DNA of 64,000 nucleotides from Hymenobacter siberiensis (GTDB lineage Bacteria > Bacteroidota > Bacteroidia > Cytophagales > Hymenobacteraceae), in NCBI RefSeq assembly GCF_018967865.2, contig NZ_JAHLZY020000001.1, forward strand, positions 4,526,001 to 4,590,000. Direction: 5' to 3'. Position numbers and translations under genes: made by a program. The notes below the pieces were generated by a model that did no database searches, was not told the origin of the DNA, and was given only the letters and a program-made list of their open reading frames with translations. Shown here in pieces: positions 6,593 through 14,941 of the stretch; position 1 is the stretch's first letter, and every line of letters begins with the position of its first letter.

Positions 6593-8902
6593 CTACAGCA
6601 ACAGCAGGCCCTTTTCGCGCAGCAGCGCCCAGGCCGGGCTTTGCAGAAACGCTTCGAATGAGCCTTCTGATTTCGGAAAGCTGGCGACAGCATCGCGCAG
6701 CAGCACTTTGGTGTCAAAATCCTGACTGAGCTGGGTGAGGAGCTGGTGTAGCCAGCGGCCGGCGGCTTCGGTGGTTTTCACCTCGAAATCCTCGGCCTGC
6801 TCGTAGCAGGTGAGCACGGCGCGGGGGGCTTTTTTGCCGGGCTCGATGCGAATTTCGGGGGCGTTGCCGAGCCAGAACAGGCGCTGGTTTTGCCGGGCGA
6901 AGTCGGGTTTATCGGGGGCTTGCAGGGCCTGCTGAATGAGGTGGCGCGGGGTCGTCGTTTTCGGGGTTTTGAAATCGAACCAGCGAGCCAGGGGCTCATC
7001 CAGGGCCACGCCATGCAGGTAGTTGTAGAGCGACTTGGCCAGGCCGGGGCCGAAGGCTTCGTGGTCGGTACCCAGCGGGTCGTCGTGCCACAAGTCGTTC
7101 CAGGCAAAGCCGGCGGGCTCGGGGCCGATGGCCGCCACCTGGTACTTCGCCGGATTTTTACCCACGGGCGAGTGCGCAGTCATCGAAAAGCGGTGCCAGT
7201 AGCCGCTTTGCACCACGCCGGCCGCGAACAGCTGGCGCACTACTTCGAGGCTATCCACGGTTTCCTGCGCGGTTTCGGTGGGGAAGCCGTACATCAGGTA
7301 GGCGTGCACCATGATGCCGGCCTGAGTGAAGCCGTCCGTGACGCGGGCCACCTGGGCGATGGTCACGCCCTTTTCCATCAAGACCAACAACCTATCCGAG
7401 GCCACTTCCAGCCCGCCCGAGATGGCGATGCAGCCCGAGGCGGCCAGCAGCCGGCAGAGGTCGGGCGAGAATGTTTTTTCGAACCGGATGTTGCCCCACC
7501 AGGTGATGGGCACCCGGCGCTTGAGCAGCTCCACGGCCAGGTCGCGCAGGGCCAGCGGCGGTGCGGCCTCGTCCACGAAGTGAAAGCCGGTCTGGCCGGT
7601 TTGGTTGATGATTTGCTCGATGCGGTCCACCAGCAGGGTGCTGGGCGCGGTTTCGTAGCGCGAAATGTAGTCCAGCGTTACATCGCAGAACGAGCAGCGC
7701 TTCCAGTAGCAGCCGTGGGCCACGGTGAGCTTGTTCCAGCGGCCGTCGCTCCAGAGGCGGTGCATGGGGTTCAGCACTTCCAGCACCGAGAGGTACTCGG
7801 TGAGGGGCAAATCCGAATAGTCGGGCGTGCCCACCTCGGCATGCGGCACGTCGGGGAAGGGGTGGTTGATGTACTGGATTTCGCCAGTTTCGTCGCGCAG
7901 GAAGGTGCGCTGGAGTTTTGAACGGTCCGGTTGAACGTCATGCAGAGCGAAGCGAAGCATCTCGCTCGCATCGTTGGACGACAGGATTAGTGACGGCACG
8001 CGAGATGCTTCGCTTCGCTCGGCATGACGTTCTTTTTGTTGCTGCTGGCCCGCCAGATATTCCAGCAGCCGCAGCCAGGGGCCTTCGCCATCATCCAACG
8101 TCAGGTAATCAATGTAGTCGAAAAAGCGCGGCTCTTTGATTTCGCGCAGCTCGGTATTGGGGTAGCCACCGCCCATCACGGTCACGGTGGCGGGGCTGAT
8201 TTGCTTGATGTGCTTGGCCAGCCGCAACGCGCCGTAGAGGTTGCCAGGGAAGGGCACGGTGAAGCCCACCATATCGGGCTGCACCCGGGCCAGCAGCGGC
8301 TCCAGCTCCTCCAGCAGCATGGTGTCGAGCAGGTTGGGGGCGGCGGTCAGCTCCTGGTGCAGGGGCTCGAAGCTGGTGGCGGAGAGGGCCAGCTTCTCGG
8401 CGTAGCGCGAGAAGCCGAAGTGCGGCCCCACGGTTTCCTTGATGAGGTCGGCGAGGTCTTCGAGGTAAAGCGTGGCCAGGTGGCGGGCCTGGTCCGTGAG
8501 GCCCATGGTGCCGAAGGCAGTTTCGAGGTCGGCCACGTTATCGAAGCGGCTGGCCTCGGGCAGGAAACGGCCATGGCAGATGCGCGGGGCCAGCGTGAGG
8601 TCTTTATTCTGAAGAAAACGGATGACTGGGGCGATGGTGGCCAGGTAGCGGTTTTGCAGGCGCAGCATGCGCGTGGCATTGTCGCTCAGGTCGAAACCAC
8701 CGGCTTCGATTGCCTGAAAAATCCGCCGCAAGCCGGCCTCCGAAAACAGGCGCAGCACCAGTTGCAGGCCCATGTCGGCCTGCGTCACAGCGTAGCCGCG
8801 CCCCCCCAGAAAGCCCTTGATGTAGGCCGTGGCCGGGTACGGAGTGTTGAGCTGCGTGAGCGGCGGCGTGAGAAGCAGGATGCGGGGCGAAGCAGTAGGC
8901 AC
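6593..8902 (-). CDS. B12-binding-type radical SAM protein with in-frame repeat insertion
   Basis: A 769-residue radical SAM enzyme with an N-terminal cobalamin-binding-like region: RILLLTPPLTQLNTPYP, then VQPDMVGFTVPFPGN and VTVMGGGYPNTELRE, typical of B12-type radical SAM proteins. The iron-sulfur cluster motif is HGCYWKRCSFCD, Cys398-X4-Cys403-X2-Cys406, one residue wider than the usual CX3CX2C. The SAM-binding stretch GFHFVDEAAPPLALRDLAVE and a C-terminal region LMYGFPTETAQETVDSLEVV follow. Residues about 290-328 (ERHAERSEASR to EMLRFALHD) are the translation of a palindromic DNA repeat at 7918-8034, spliced in frame between LEYLAGQQQQ and KLQRTFLRD. The reaction is unknown; no substrate peptide or pathway partner is adjacent. 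It runs in the same direction as, but is separated by a terminator from, the AraC gene. Confidence 0.8.
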   Translation of the reverse strand: MPTASPRILLLTPPLTQLNTPYPATAYIKGFLGGRGYAVTQADMGLQLVLRLFSEAGLRRIFQAIEAGGFDLSDNATRMLRLQNRYLATIAPVIRFLQNKDLTLAPRICHGRFLPEASRFDNVADLETAFGTMGLTDQARHLATLYLEDLADLIKETVGPHFGFSRYAEKLALSATSFEPLHQELTAAPNLLDTMLLEELEPLLARVQPDMVGFTVPFPGNLYGALRLAKHIKQISPATVTVMGGGYPNTELREIKEPRFFDYIDYLTLDDGEGPWLRLLEYLAGQQQQKERHAERSEASRVPSLILSSNDASEMLRFALHDVQPDRSKLQRTFLRDETGEIQYINHPFPDVPHAEVGTPDYSDLPLTEYLSVLEVLNPMHRLWSDGRWNKLTVAHGCYWKRCSFCDVTLDYISRYETAPSTLLVDRIEQIINQTGQTGFHFVDEAAPPLALRDLAVELLKRRVPITWWGNIRFEKTFSPDLCRLLAASGCIAISGGLEVASDRLLVLMEKGVTIAQVARVTDGFTQAGIMVHAYLMYGFPTETAQETVDSLEVVRQLFAAGVVQSGYWHRFSMTAHSPVGKNPAKYQVAAIGPEPAGFAWNDLWHDDPLGTDHEAFGPGLAKSLYNYLHGVALDEPLARWFDFKTPKTTTPRHLIQQALQAPDKPDFARQNQRLFWLGNAPEIRIEPGKKAPRAVLTCYEQAEDFEVKTTEAAGRWLHQLLTQLSQDFDTKVLLRDAVASFPKSEGSFEAFLQSPAWALLREKGLLLL
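7918..8034. repeat. Long palindromic repeat inside the radical SAM gene
   Basis: Arms AACGTCATGCAGAGCGAAG continuing CGAAGCATCTCGC, and GCGAGATGCTTCGCTTCGC continuing CGGCATGACGTT, face each other about 35 bp apart. It belongs to the GTCATGC/GCATGAC repeat group also at 21655, 40207, 54213, 55432, 56604 and 60529. It contains no stop in the gene's frame and is a multiple of three overall, so it reads as ERHAERSEASR and EMLRFALHD. Confidence 0.8.
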
Positions 8903-8967
8903 AGTGGAGACTAACCCGGTCGCGGGGCCCGGGGTTCAAATTGAGGAACAAAGGTCGGGGAGATGTG

Positions 8968-9064
8968 GCATACGCTTTGGCTTGTGCACGGCGGAGCGAG
9001 TAAACGCGTTGAACAGTGAGGCGCATTGTACTCGCTCCGCTCGTGCACAAGCCAAAGCGTATGC
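8968..9064. repeat. Palindromic repeat with 35-bp arms
   Basis: GCATACGCTTTGGCTTGTGC at 8968 and onward is complemented at 9029-9064 (TACTCGCTCCGC then TCGTGCACAAGCC and AAAGCGTATGC), one indel in 35 bp, with a 27-bp centre. It lies between the radical SAM start and the AraC terminator and is not an obvious operator because of its length. Confidence 0.8.
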
Positions 9065-9067
9065 TAC

Positions 9068-9104
9068 AAAAAAGCGCCGCCCTGGACCAGGGCGGCGCTT
9101 TTTT
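9068..9104 (-). terminator. Rho-independent terminator of the AraC gene
   Basis: AAAAAAGCGCCGCCCTGG pairs with CCAGGGCGGCGCTTTTTT, a 12-bp GC stem flanked by A and T runs, 14 bp after the AraC stop codon. Confidence 0.85.
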
Positions 9105-9118
9105 ATCAAGCCAACGGC

Positions 9119-9691
9119 CTACGCCAGCGCATCCAGCGACAGGCGCTCGGGCAGCATGAGGCGGCGGAACTCGCTTACGGAGTAGCCCGTCACCTGCCGG
9201 AACTGGTTGCTCAGGTGCTGGCCGGAGCTGTAGCGCATCTGGTCGGCTATCTGGTTCAGGGTCAGCTCGCCGTAGCTGAGCATTTCTTTCACGCGCTCAA
9301 TTTTGAGGCGGATGAGGTATTTCTCGATGGTGAGGTGCGCGGTGCGCGAAAACACCTTGCTCAGGTGCGAGTAGGTGGCCGCAAACCGGTCGGTCAGAAA
9401 AGCCGATGTGGTGAGCGGCGAGCGCGCCGTGCGCAGGTGCTCCAGGTATTCGGCCAGGGTGCCTTTGATTTGTTCAGTAAGCTGCTCAGCCCGGCCGCGC
9501 AGCAGCTCGAAGCCGGCGGCCTGCAGCAGCGGGGCCAGGTCTTCGGGGTCGGCGGGCGTGTTCTCGTCGAGCTCAGCGACGCCCAGCGTTACGGCTTTGG
9601 GGCTGTAACCAGCGCGCTCCAACAGGTTGTGCACGGCTTCTACGCACCGGGGGCACACCATATTTTTGATATGCAGTAGGTTGGTTTTCAA
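9119..9691 (-). CDS. AraC regulator with N-terminal HMA-like metal domain
   Basis: A 190-residue protein with a heavy-metal-associated-like N-terminus (LLHIKNMVCPRCVEAVHNLL, the CxxC of HMA domains at residues 13-16) and a C-terminal AraC helix-turn-helix pair (TAHLTIEKYLIRLKIERVKE, then LTLNQIADQMRYSSGQHLSN and FRQVTGYSVSEFRR). In other Bacteroidota such HMA-AraC proteins accompany metal or copper handling genes; here no metal transporter is next to it. I place the start at TTG 9691 because the first strand of the HMA fold lies before the first ATG (9661) and because TTG 9691 is 5 bp after the stop of the upstream membrane gene, as expected for a coupled pair. Regulated targets are unknown. 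Confidence 0.75.
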   Translation of the reverse strand: MKTNLLHIKNMVCPRCVEAVHNLLERAGYSPKAVTLGVAELDENTPADPEDLAPLLQAAGFELLRGRAEQLTEQIKGTLAEYLEHLRTARSPLTTSAFLTDRFAATYSHLSKVFSRTAHLTIEKYLIRLKIERVKEMLSYGELTLNQIADQMRYSSGQHLSNQFRQVTGYSVSEFRRLMLPERLSLDALA

Positions 9692-9696
9692 GGGCT

Positions 9697-10056
9697 TTAA
9701 CGTGTTTCGGGCCGCCGCGAGGCAGCCGGTGGAGAAATAGAACGCGCTGCTGATGCGCCCGGAGCAGCTCGACGGGGCCGTGGGGCCGGCGTCGAAATTT
9801 CGGCCCATCCGCGTCCGAACCAATGCGCGGTGGCCCAACTCACGAAGGGTACCACCACCAGGAACGTAACGGCCAGCAGCCAGACCAATACGAGAAACGC
9901 AAAAAAAAGTCGACTAAAGAAATGGTCGCTTATGCCAAACAAATAAACTACCAGCATTAGTGCCAACAGCAGACTAACGCCGGCCAGCACGCCCACCCGC
10001 CGCCAGGGCCAGGCGGCAACGTGGTTCTGAAGGCGACGGCGCAGTGGCAAAGGCAT
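9697..10056 (-). CDS. Two-helix membrane protein upstream of HMA-AraC gene
   Basis: A 119-residue protein with two hydrophobic helices (VGVLAGVSLLLALMLVVYLF and LFFAFLVLVWLLAVTFLVVV) and a Pro/Arg/Ala-rich tail, predicted to be in the inner membrane with a cytoplasmic C-terminus. No family recognised. Its stop is 5 bp before the proposed TTG start of the AraC gene, so the two probably form an operon. Confidence 0.6.
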   Translation of the reverse strand: MPLPLRRRLQNHVAAWPWRRVGVLAGVSLLLALMLVVYLFGISDHFFSRLFFAFLVLVWLLAVTFLVVVPFVSWATAHWFGRGWAEISTPAPRPRRAAPGASAARSISPPAASRRPETR

Positions 10057-10110
10057 AGATTAGGAATTGGGGAGGTGCAAAATAGGGGAATTTTTGGTTG
10101 AACCCCACAC

Positions 10111-10707
10111 TTAGCCCAACAGTGCCAGCAATTCCTGCTGCATGGCCTGGCCATTATCGGCCTCATACCACGCATTCATGCCTTTTACTACCTGATTGAC
10201 GTGCAAAGATTTATCACTGTGCAGCTGGTGACTCAGCACTTGCGCAGCAGCCGGGCGCGGGCCCCAGGTGCTGAGTTCGGTGCCGGTGGCTGCGTCGTAG
10301 CGAATGAGTTTGGGGATGCTGTTTTTGCCGTCGGTCTGGTGGGTGGCCATCAGCTCGGGGTGTTCGGAACGGAGCACGACGTGCAGCGTGACGCGGCCCT
10401 GGCTTTCGTCGGCCAGGTGGGCCAGAATGGGCAGGGCGTGGGCGGTGTCGCCGCACCAGGCTTCGCCCAGTACCAGCCAGCGCTCGGGGTGGGGCAGCTG
10501 GCGCAGCTTCTCAAGCAGGGCCGGAAGCAGGGGCCGGGCCTGGCCGTTGTCGAGGTGCGTCTGGTTCTGGTCGGTGTAGCGGATGAGGCCCGGCGTCTGC
10601 TCGGGGCCGGTGGTGCGGTGCTCGGCGACCAGCGTAGCCATCAGGGTGCGAAACTCGGGGTAAGTATAGACCGGGGCCGGCAGGGAGTCAGAAATCGGAT
10701 TGGACAT
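10111..10707 (-). CDS. Thioredoxin-fold family protein
   Basis: A 198-residue member of the thioredoxin-like group found in Bacteroidota and Firmicutes with a WCGD active site: RWLVLGEAWCGDTAHALPIL. Only Cys85 is present, the second Cys of CxxC being replaced, so it is unlikely to act as a classic dithiol oxidoreductase. The partner strand GKNSIPKLIRYDAATG has the cis-Pro usual in the fold. No signal peptide, so cytosolic. It is separated from the membrane/AraC pair by 54 bp on the same strand and could be the first gene of that unit. Confidence 0.75.
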   Translation of the reverse strand: MSNPISDSLPAPVYTYPEFRTLMATLVAEHRTTGPEQTPGLIRYTDQNQTHLDNGQARPLLPALLEKLRQLPHPERWLVLGEAWCGDTAHALPILAHLADESQGRVTLHVVLRSEHPELMATHQTDGKNSIPKLIRYDAATGTELSTWGPRPAAAQVLSHQLHSDKSLHVNQVVKGMNAWYEADNGQAMQQELLALLG

Positions 10708-10874
10708 CGGGCAAATGGAAAAAAATAAATCGGGAGCGCGCAGTTTGGGGCAACCTTCGGCTGGCCCGCTCCGCTACAACCGTACCCGCGCCCAGTGGTT
10801 CGGGTTGCGGGCGGGCGGGTTATTTTTCTACCTTGCGCCATCATACGTTATTTATCCTTCACCTTCGCTTTTTT

Positions 10875-11147
10875 ATGTCGTTGAAAACTTTCCTCCGCCC
10901 CCTCGCCGTGGCCTGCGCCCTCACCGCCACTTTTAGCGCCTGCAGCTCGGGCACCAAAGAGGGTGACACCAACGTGGAGCGCGGTTACAATAAAAAAGGC
11001 CCCGCCGCCGGCACCGACGGCGTAGCCGGCGGCGACTCGGCCACGGCTGGCCTGCGCCGCGACACCACCAACCGCCCCACCGGCAAAGAGCTCTACAAAG
11101 CCGCCGGCGACGCCAAAGACCGCAACCACGACGGCATCGCCGACTAG
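10875..11147 (+). CDS. Small lipoprotein with calcium-loop-like tail
   Basis: A 90-residue predicted lipoprotein. The ATG at 10875 gives MSLKTFLRPLAVACALTATF followed by the lipobox FSAC. The rest is polar and ends AAGDAKDRNHDGIAD, a DxNxDGxxD loop like those of EF-hand or dockerin-type calcium sites. No family recognised. It is followed by a strong terminator. Confidence 0.6.
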   Translation: MSLKTFLRPLAVACALTATFSACSSGTKEGDTNVERGYNKKGPAAGTDGVAGGDSATAGLRRDTTNRPTGKELYKAAGDAKDRNHDGIAD

Positions 11148-11180
11148 TTTCATTCGGCCGGCTTCAAATCCAGGACGCGC

Positions 11181-11216
11181 AAAAAAGGCCCATTCCTTTC
11201 GGAACGGGCCTTTTTC
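11181..11216 (+). terminator. Rho-independent terminator
   Basis: AAAAAAGGCCCATTCC pairs with GGAACGGGCCTTTTT with one mismatch. It follows the small lipoprotein gene and faces the end of btuG, so it may work both ways. Confidence 0.8.
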
Positions 11217-11273
11217 AGTATTTGCAGAAAGAAAGGAGAAGAAACGGGAAAGCTGGCGGCTGAGCGCCTTAGC

Positions 11274-12377
11274 TTAGAAGAACACGAAGCCGTTGGGGCC
11301 GGCGCCCACCACGGTTTCGTCGATTTTGGTGCCGTTGGGCTGGTAGCGCGTCATTTTATCGACCGAGAAGGTGCCCGTGCCGGTATAAACGGTGCCATCG
11401 ACCGGGTCGATGCCCAGGCCGTAAAACAGCCCGTCGATGAACGGCGTCCCCGTGAGCGACGGCAAAGCGGCATCGGCAATGCCCAGACGCACCACGGCCC
11501 CCAGGTAGGAGTAGCCATCGGCGGCGCGGAAATAGAGCTGGTCGCCGGCCGGGTTAGTATGAATGTCGTTGGGCGCGTAGCGGTTGCTGGCAAATGTACG
11601 CGAGGTGGCCCCCACCGCAGGATTGGCCGGGTCGAGGCCGACGAGCTTGCCCGGCGTAGTGGCCGCGTAGTCGACGGTGTAGTTGGCGTTGTAGGCTATG
11701 AACCCGCCGCAGAGCACCCACAGGCGGTTGTTTTTATCGAGCGCGAAGCTATTGGGGGCATCGCCTACGGTCAGGGTATTGGTGACGCGGTTGGTGGTGG
11801 GGTCGATGACGGTGACAGTGTTGTCGCCCGAGTTGGCCACGAATACCTTACCGCCGGCCACAGTCAGGCGCTCCGGCGTGGCGCCGGTGGCAATGCTATC
11901 GACCACGCTATTGGTAATCAAATCCACGATTTTGATGCCGGGCCGCACCGTGCTGTAGTTGCCCCACTGCGTCACGTAAGCGCGGCTGGTGCTGATGGGC
12001 AGGAAGTAGCGCGGATTTCTCAACCCGGTAATAACGCCCACCGACTTGAAATCGGGCAGCGACACCACTTCCACTTTATTGGCCCCGTTCACCACGATGT
12101 AGCCGCGCTTGTCGCGCACGGCCATGCTCTGCACCACGTTGCCCAGGCGGCGGCCCGCACCGTTCACGCTCGCGAACAAGTCGGGGGTTACGGCCTTGGT
12201 GCTTTTGTTAAACAACGTGACCGTACCCGTGCCAGTGGAGGAATAAGCGCCTTCGTTGAGCACAAACACGTTGTTATTGTCGGACGATGGGGCCACGGTC
12301 ACCTCCTTGTCGGGGCTACAGCCGGCCAGGCTCACCAAAGCCAGTGCCGAAACAATCAGATAGTTAGAAAAACGCAT
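11274..12377 (-). CDS. btuG: BtuG-like surface beta-propeller lipoprotein
   Basis: A 367-residue lipoprotein (lipobox LAGC, Cys20) made of YncE/NHL-type beta-propeller repeats: NVFVLNEGAYSSTGTGTVTL, ANKVEVVSLPDFKSVGVI, GKVFVANSGDNTVTVIDPTT and NRVTNTLTVGDAPNSFALDK. It lies 42 bp after the TonB-dependent receptor gene that is preceded by a cobalamin riboswitch. In Bacteroides, BtuG is exactly such a surface-exposed propeller lipoprotein that captures vitamin B12 and docks on BtuB. Structure and context agree, so I call it BtuG-like; direct sequence homology to Bacteroides BtuG was not tested. The alternative is a generic DUF5074/YncE protein. Confidence 0.72.
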   Translation of the reverse strand: MRFSNYLIVSALALVSLAGCSPDKEVTVAPSSDNNNVFVLNEGAYSSTGTGTVTLFNKSTKAVTPDLFASVNGAGRRLGNVVQSMAVRDKRGYIVVNGANKVEVVSLPDFKSVGVITGLRNPRYFLPISTSRAYVTQWGNYSTVRPGIKIVDLITNSVVDSIATGATPERLTVAGGKVFVANSGDNTVTVIDPTTNRVTNTLTVGDAPNSFALDKNNRLWVLCGGFIAYNANYTVDYAATTPGKLVGLDPANPAVGATSRTFASNRYAPNDIHTNPAGDQLYFRAADGYSYLGAVVRLGIADAALPSLTGTPFIDGLFYGLGIDPVDGTVYTGTGTFSVDKMTRYQPNGTKIDETVVGAGPNGFVFF

Positions 12378-12419
12378 GAGAAAACAAAAAGGAGAAAAAT
12401 GAGTGATGAAATTTGAAAA

Positions 12420-14408
12420 TCAGCGCCAGCTCAGGCGTAGGCTCACGCTCAGTGCGCGGGGCGGGGCCGGCCGGCCTTCGTAGCTCTCATAGGCGTGGTT
12501 GAGAAGGTTATTACCTTGCAGCAGCAGCAGCGCTTCGGCGCCGTGCAGGCGCAGCGCATAGCCCACGCTGCCGCCCAGCAGGCCATAGCCGGGCAGGAAG
12601 GCCCGGGCAGTGGCATCGATGTAGCGGTAGCTAGTGGTGCTGGTGGCGGCGGCCACACGCCAGGCGTGCCAGGCGTAGTCCAGGCTCAGGGTGCCGGTGT
12701 GGGTGGGCACGTAGGGCAGCGGCTGGCCCACGGGCACGGGGTCGTCGGGGGTGGCACGGCGGGTGCGGGCCTGGGTGAAGGCGTAGGCCGCCCACGCCCT
12801 CAGGTGGTGCGCCCCGCGCCGGAGCGTGAGCGCCGTGCTGGCCTCCAGGCCCTGCGTGAGCACCTGACGCAGGTTGCGTGGCCGCCAGTAGCCTTCGGGG
12901 CCGGGCGTCCACTGCACCCAGTCGTCCACTAGTTGGCGGTAGCCGGTAAGCTCGGTTTGCAGCGTGGTGCGGGGCGCAAGTTGGGTGCGATGCAGCAGGC
13001 CGGCTTCGTAGCCCAGCCCGATTTCGGGGCGCAGGCTGGGGTTGCCGCCGGGGTTAAAAAACCGTTCGTTAAGCGTGGGGGCGCGGTAGCTGCGGGCCGC
13101 GCTGGCCTTGAAGGTGAGCTGGTGAAATGGTGATGTGGTGAGTGAGTCGGGGGCCGGGCCATTCGCCCAAAGGTCCCATTCCAGGCCGACGGTGGGCGTG
13201 AGGGGGTTGCCCTGGGGCAGGGCGGCCTGGCGCAGGTTGGCCGTGAGGCGCAGGCGGGGCTGCGGGTCGTAGCGAAACAGCGCGAACGCGGCGGCGCGGT
13301 TTTCGGTGGTCAGCGGGCTGGCGTATTCGCGGAAAGTGGTGCTGAAGTGCTGCACCTCGGCCCCCACGCGCAGGGAGCCGCGCGCGCCCACGGCGGCCGT
13401 GTATTCGGCCTGGCCCTGGGTGGTGCGCACCCGCGAGTCGCTCGTGATACCGTCGTCGTGGTAGTTCAGCACGTCCTCAAACGCGGCGGCGCGCACCAGC
13501 CACTGCGCCCGCGCCGAGGCCTGGTGGCGGTAGCTGAGCACCAGGCGGCGGCTTTGGTCGAGCTGCCGGGCGTGGCGGTTGGGGCCGATGACACCCGGCT
13601 GCACTTCCCGGTCGGTATCGGTAAACCACGCGCTGGCGGTGAGCTGGCCGGCCAAGCCCAGGCGCAGGGCTACTTCAGGGGCCAGGCTCCACTGGTGGCG
13701 CAGGGCGGCCCCGGCCAGCGTGCGCTGCACCGGCCCGCCAAATTCCTGGGTGATGTAGGGGTAGTTGTTGAGGGCCTGGCGGTAGCTGGCGGCCACGCGC
13801 ACGGCCACGGCCGCGCTGGCGGTGCTCACCTCGGCGCTACCGCCGCGCAGGCCAAAGCTGCCGGCATCGGCCTGCACGCTGCCCCGCAGGCCGGGCTGCC
13901 AGTCGGGTGCGGTGTTCAGGAGCACGGCCCCGCCGATGGCCCCGCTGCCGTAGAGGGCAGCGGCCGGGCCGGGCTGCACGGCCAGGCGGGTATTGGCCCC
14001 CACGGGCAGCAGGGCAAAATCGTTCTGACCCAAGGTGGGCAGCATGATGTTCAGGCCATTCCAGAGCACGGCCGTTTGCTGGGCCGAGGTGCCCCGAATG
14101 CTGATGGAGGCCAGCTGACCCGGCCCGTAGCTTTTGATATACAGCGGAGTACGGTCCTGCAGCAGCTCGGCCACGGTACCATCGCGATACTGGCTTAGGG
14201 TGGCCGAATCGGCGGCGTAGTGGCGGCTGCCGGCAGCAAACTGCTCAGGGCCCACGGCGCGCACGTTCACCTCGGCCAGCCGGTGCAGCCGCCGGCTGAG
14301 CCAGACCGAATCGGGCGGCGCGGGGCGCGGCTGTTGGGCGCGGGCCACACCGGTTCCGGCCAGTAATCCGCAAACTACCGCCAACCGGCTGAGTGAAAAA
14401 CAACGCAT
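12420..14408 (-). CDS. btuB: TonB-dependent cobalamin receptor
   Basis: A 662-residue outer-membrane TonB-dependent receptor. The ATG at 14408 gives a signal peptide (MRCFSLSRLAVVCGLLAGTG to VARAQ); an upstream TTG at 14444 is less likely. The plug domain includes GTVAELLQDRTPLYIKSYGP, SISIRGTSAQQTAVLWNGLN and PAAALYGSGAIGGAVLLNTA; the rest is a beta-barrel ending ALSVSLRLSWR with a C-terminal aromatic pattern. The small size and the plug resemble BtuB. A cobalamin riboswitch lies about 170 nt upstream, and a BtuG-like lipoprotein gene follows, so the function is vitamin B12 (or cobinamide) uptake under B12 repression. Confidence 0.88.
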   Translation of the reverse strand: MRCFSLSRLAVVCGLLAGTGVARAQQPRPAPPDSVWLSRRLHRLAEVNVRAVGPEQFAAGSRHYAADSATLSQYRDGTVAELLQDRTPLYIKSYGPGQLASISIRGTSAQQTAVLWNGLNIMLPTLGQNDFALLPVGANTRLAVQPGPAAALYGSGAIGGAVLLNTAPDWQPGLRGSVQADAGSFGLRGGSAEVSTASAAVAVRVAASYRQALNNYPYITQEFGGPVQRTLAGAALRHQWSLAPEVALRLGLAGQLTASAWFTDTDREVQPGVIGPNRHARQLDQSRRLVLSYRHQASARAQWLVRAAAFEDVLNYHDDGITSDSRVRTTQGQAEYTAAVGARGSLRVGAEVQHFSTTFREYASPLTTENRAAAFALFRYDPQPRLRLTANLRQAALPQGNPLTPTVGLEWDLWANGPAPDSLTTSPFHQLTFKASAARSYRAPTLNERFFNPGGNPSLRPEIGLGYEAGLLHRTQLAPRTTLQTELTGYRQLVDDWVQWTPGPEGYWRPRNLRQVLTQGLEASTALTLRRGAHHLRAWAAYAFTQARTRRATPDDPVPVGQPLPYVPTHTGTLSLDYAWHAWRVAAATSTTSYRYIDATARAFLPGYGLLGGSVGYALRLHGAEALLLLQGNNLLNHAYESYEGRPAPPRALSVSLRLSWR

Positions 14409-14577
14409 CCGAATCAAATTTTCGATTAAGAAAATTCGATTCAAAATCTACCGGAAGCTCTCTTCAATTGAAGAAAACCAACGCCAGACCGAGGCCGAAA
14501 AACAGAGGTAAGGTGGCTGCCCGGGGGCGGCCGCTGCTTTCTTTCTCCATTCGTCCTCCGCGAATGCTGAACCTGTG

Positions 14578-14785
14578 AATGTCCGGGCAGGTCTCCTGGC
14601 TTGCTTCGCCGAGCGGGCCGCCTTCCCATCCAACCAATTGACAATCAAAAGGTAAACAGTGGCATGTATGGCCCGCCCCGATGTGAAGCGTACAGTTGCG
14701 GGGACAGCTCCGGCATTGAACCGGATTCCCTTTTCAGCCGCGCCCCGCGATTGGGGTCTGGCACCTTGACGGGGCAAAGGTAGCG
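14578..14785 (-). promoter_or_regulatory. Cobalamin (B12) riboswitch
   Basis: On the minus strand the conserved cobalamin aptamer elements appear in order: AAGGTGCCAGACCCC near the 5' end, GGGAATCCGGTTCAATGCCG, GAGCTGTCCCCGCAACTGTA, a GCCACTG element, and the B12 box GCCAGGAGACCTGCC (14586-14600). It precedes btuB and should repress btuB-btuG when adenosyl- or other cobalamin is abundant. Confidence 0.95.
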
Positions 14786-14863
14786 CGTAGCGTGGACTCG
14801 GCGAGTCCGCGTCCCGGTGGGGCGGCCCTCACGACGCGCGGACTAGCAGAGTCCGCGCGGCAA

Positions 14864-14894
14864 CCGGTCTGACCGCCTAGGGCGGTCAGACCGG
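14864..14894. repeat. Palindromic repeat, CCTAGG family, copy 2
   Basis: CCGGTCTGACCGCCTAGG is followed by GCGGTCAGACCGG, a perfect 31-bp palindrome around CCTAGG with a T/A change relative to copy 1. Just before it, at about 14792-14858, two smaller hairpins (GGACTCGGCGAGTCC and CGCGGACTAGCAGAGTCCGCG) form a repeat cluster between the riboswitch and the next gene. Confidence 0.85.
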
Positions 14895-14941
14895 AACAAC
14901 GATTTTGGGCTGACTTTCCAAACAGCTTCCACGCTACAATC

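Noticed and set aside
6890..7921. Long plus-strand ORF opposite the radical SAM gene
   Set aside because: Antisense shadow in a GC-rich gene; the minus strand has all the conserved motifs.
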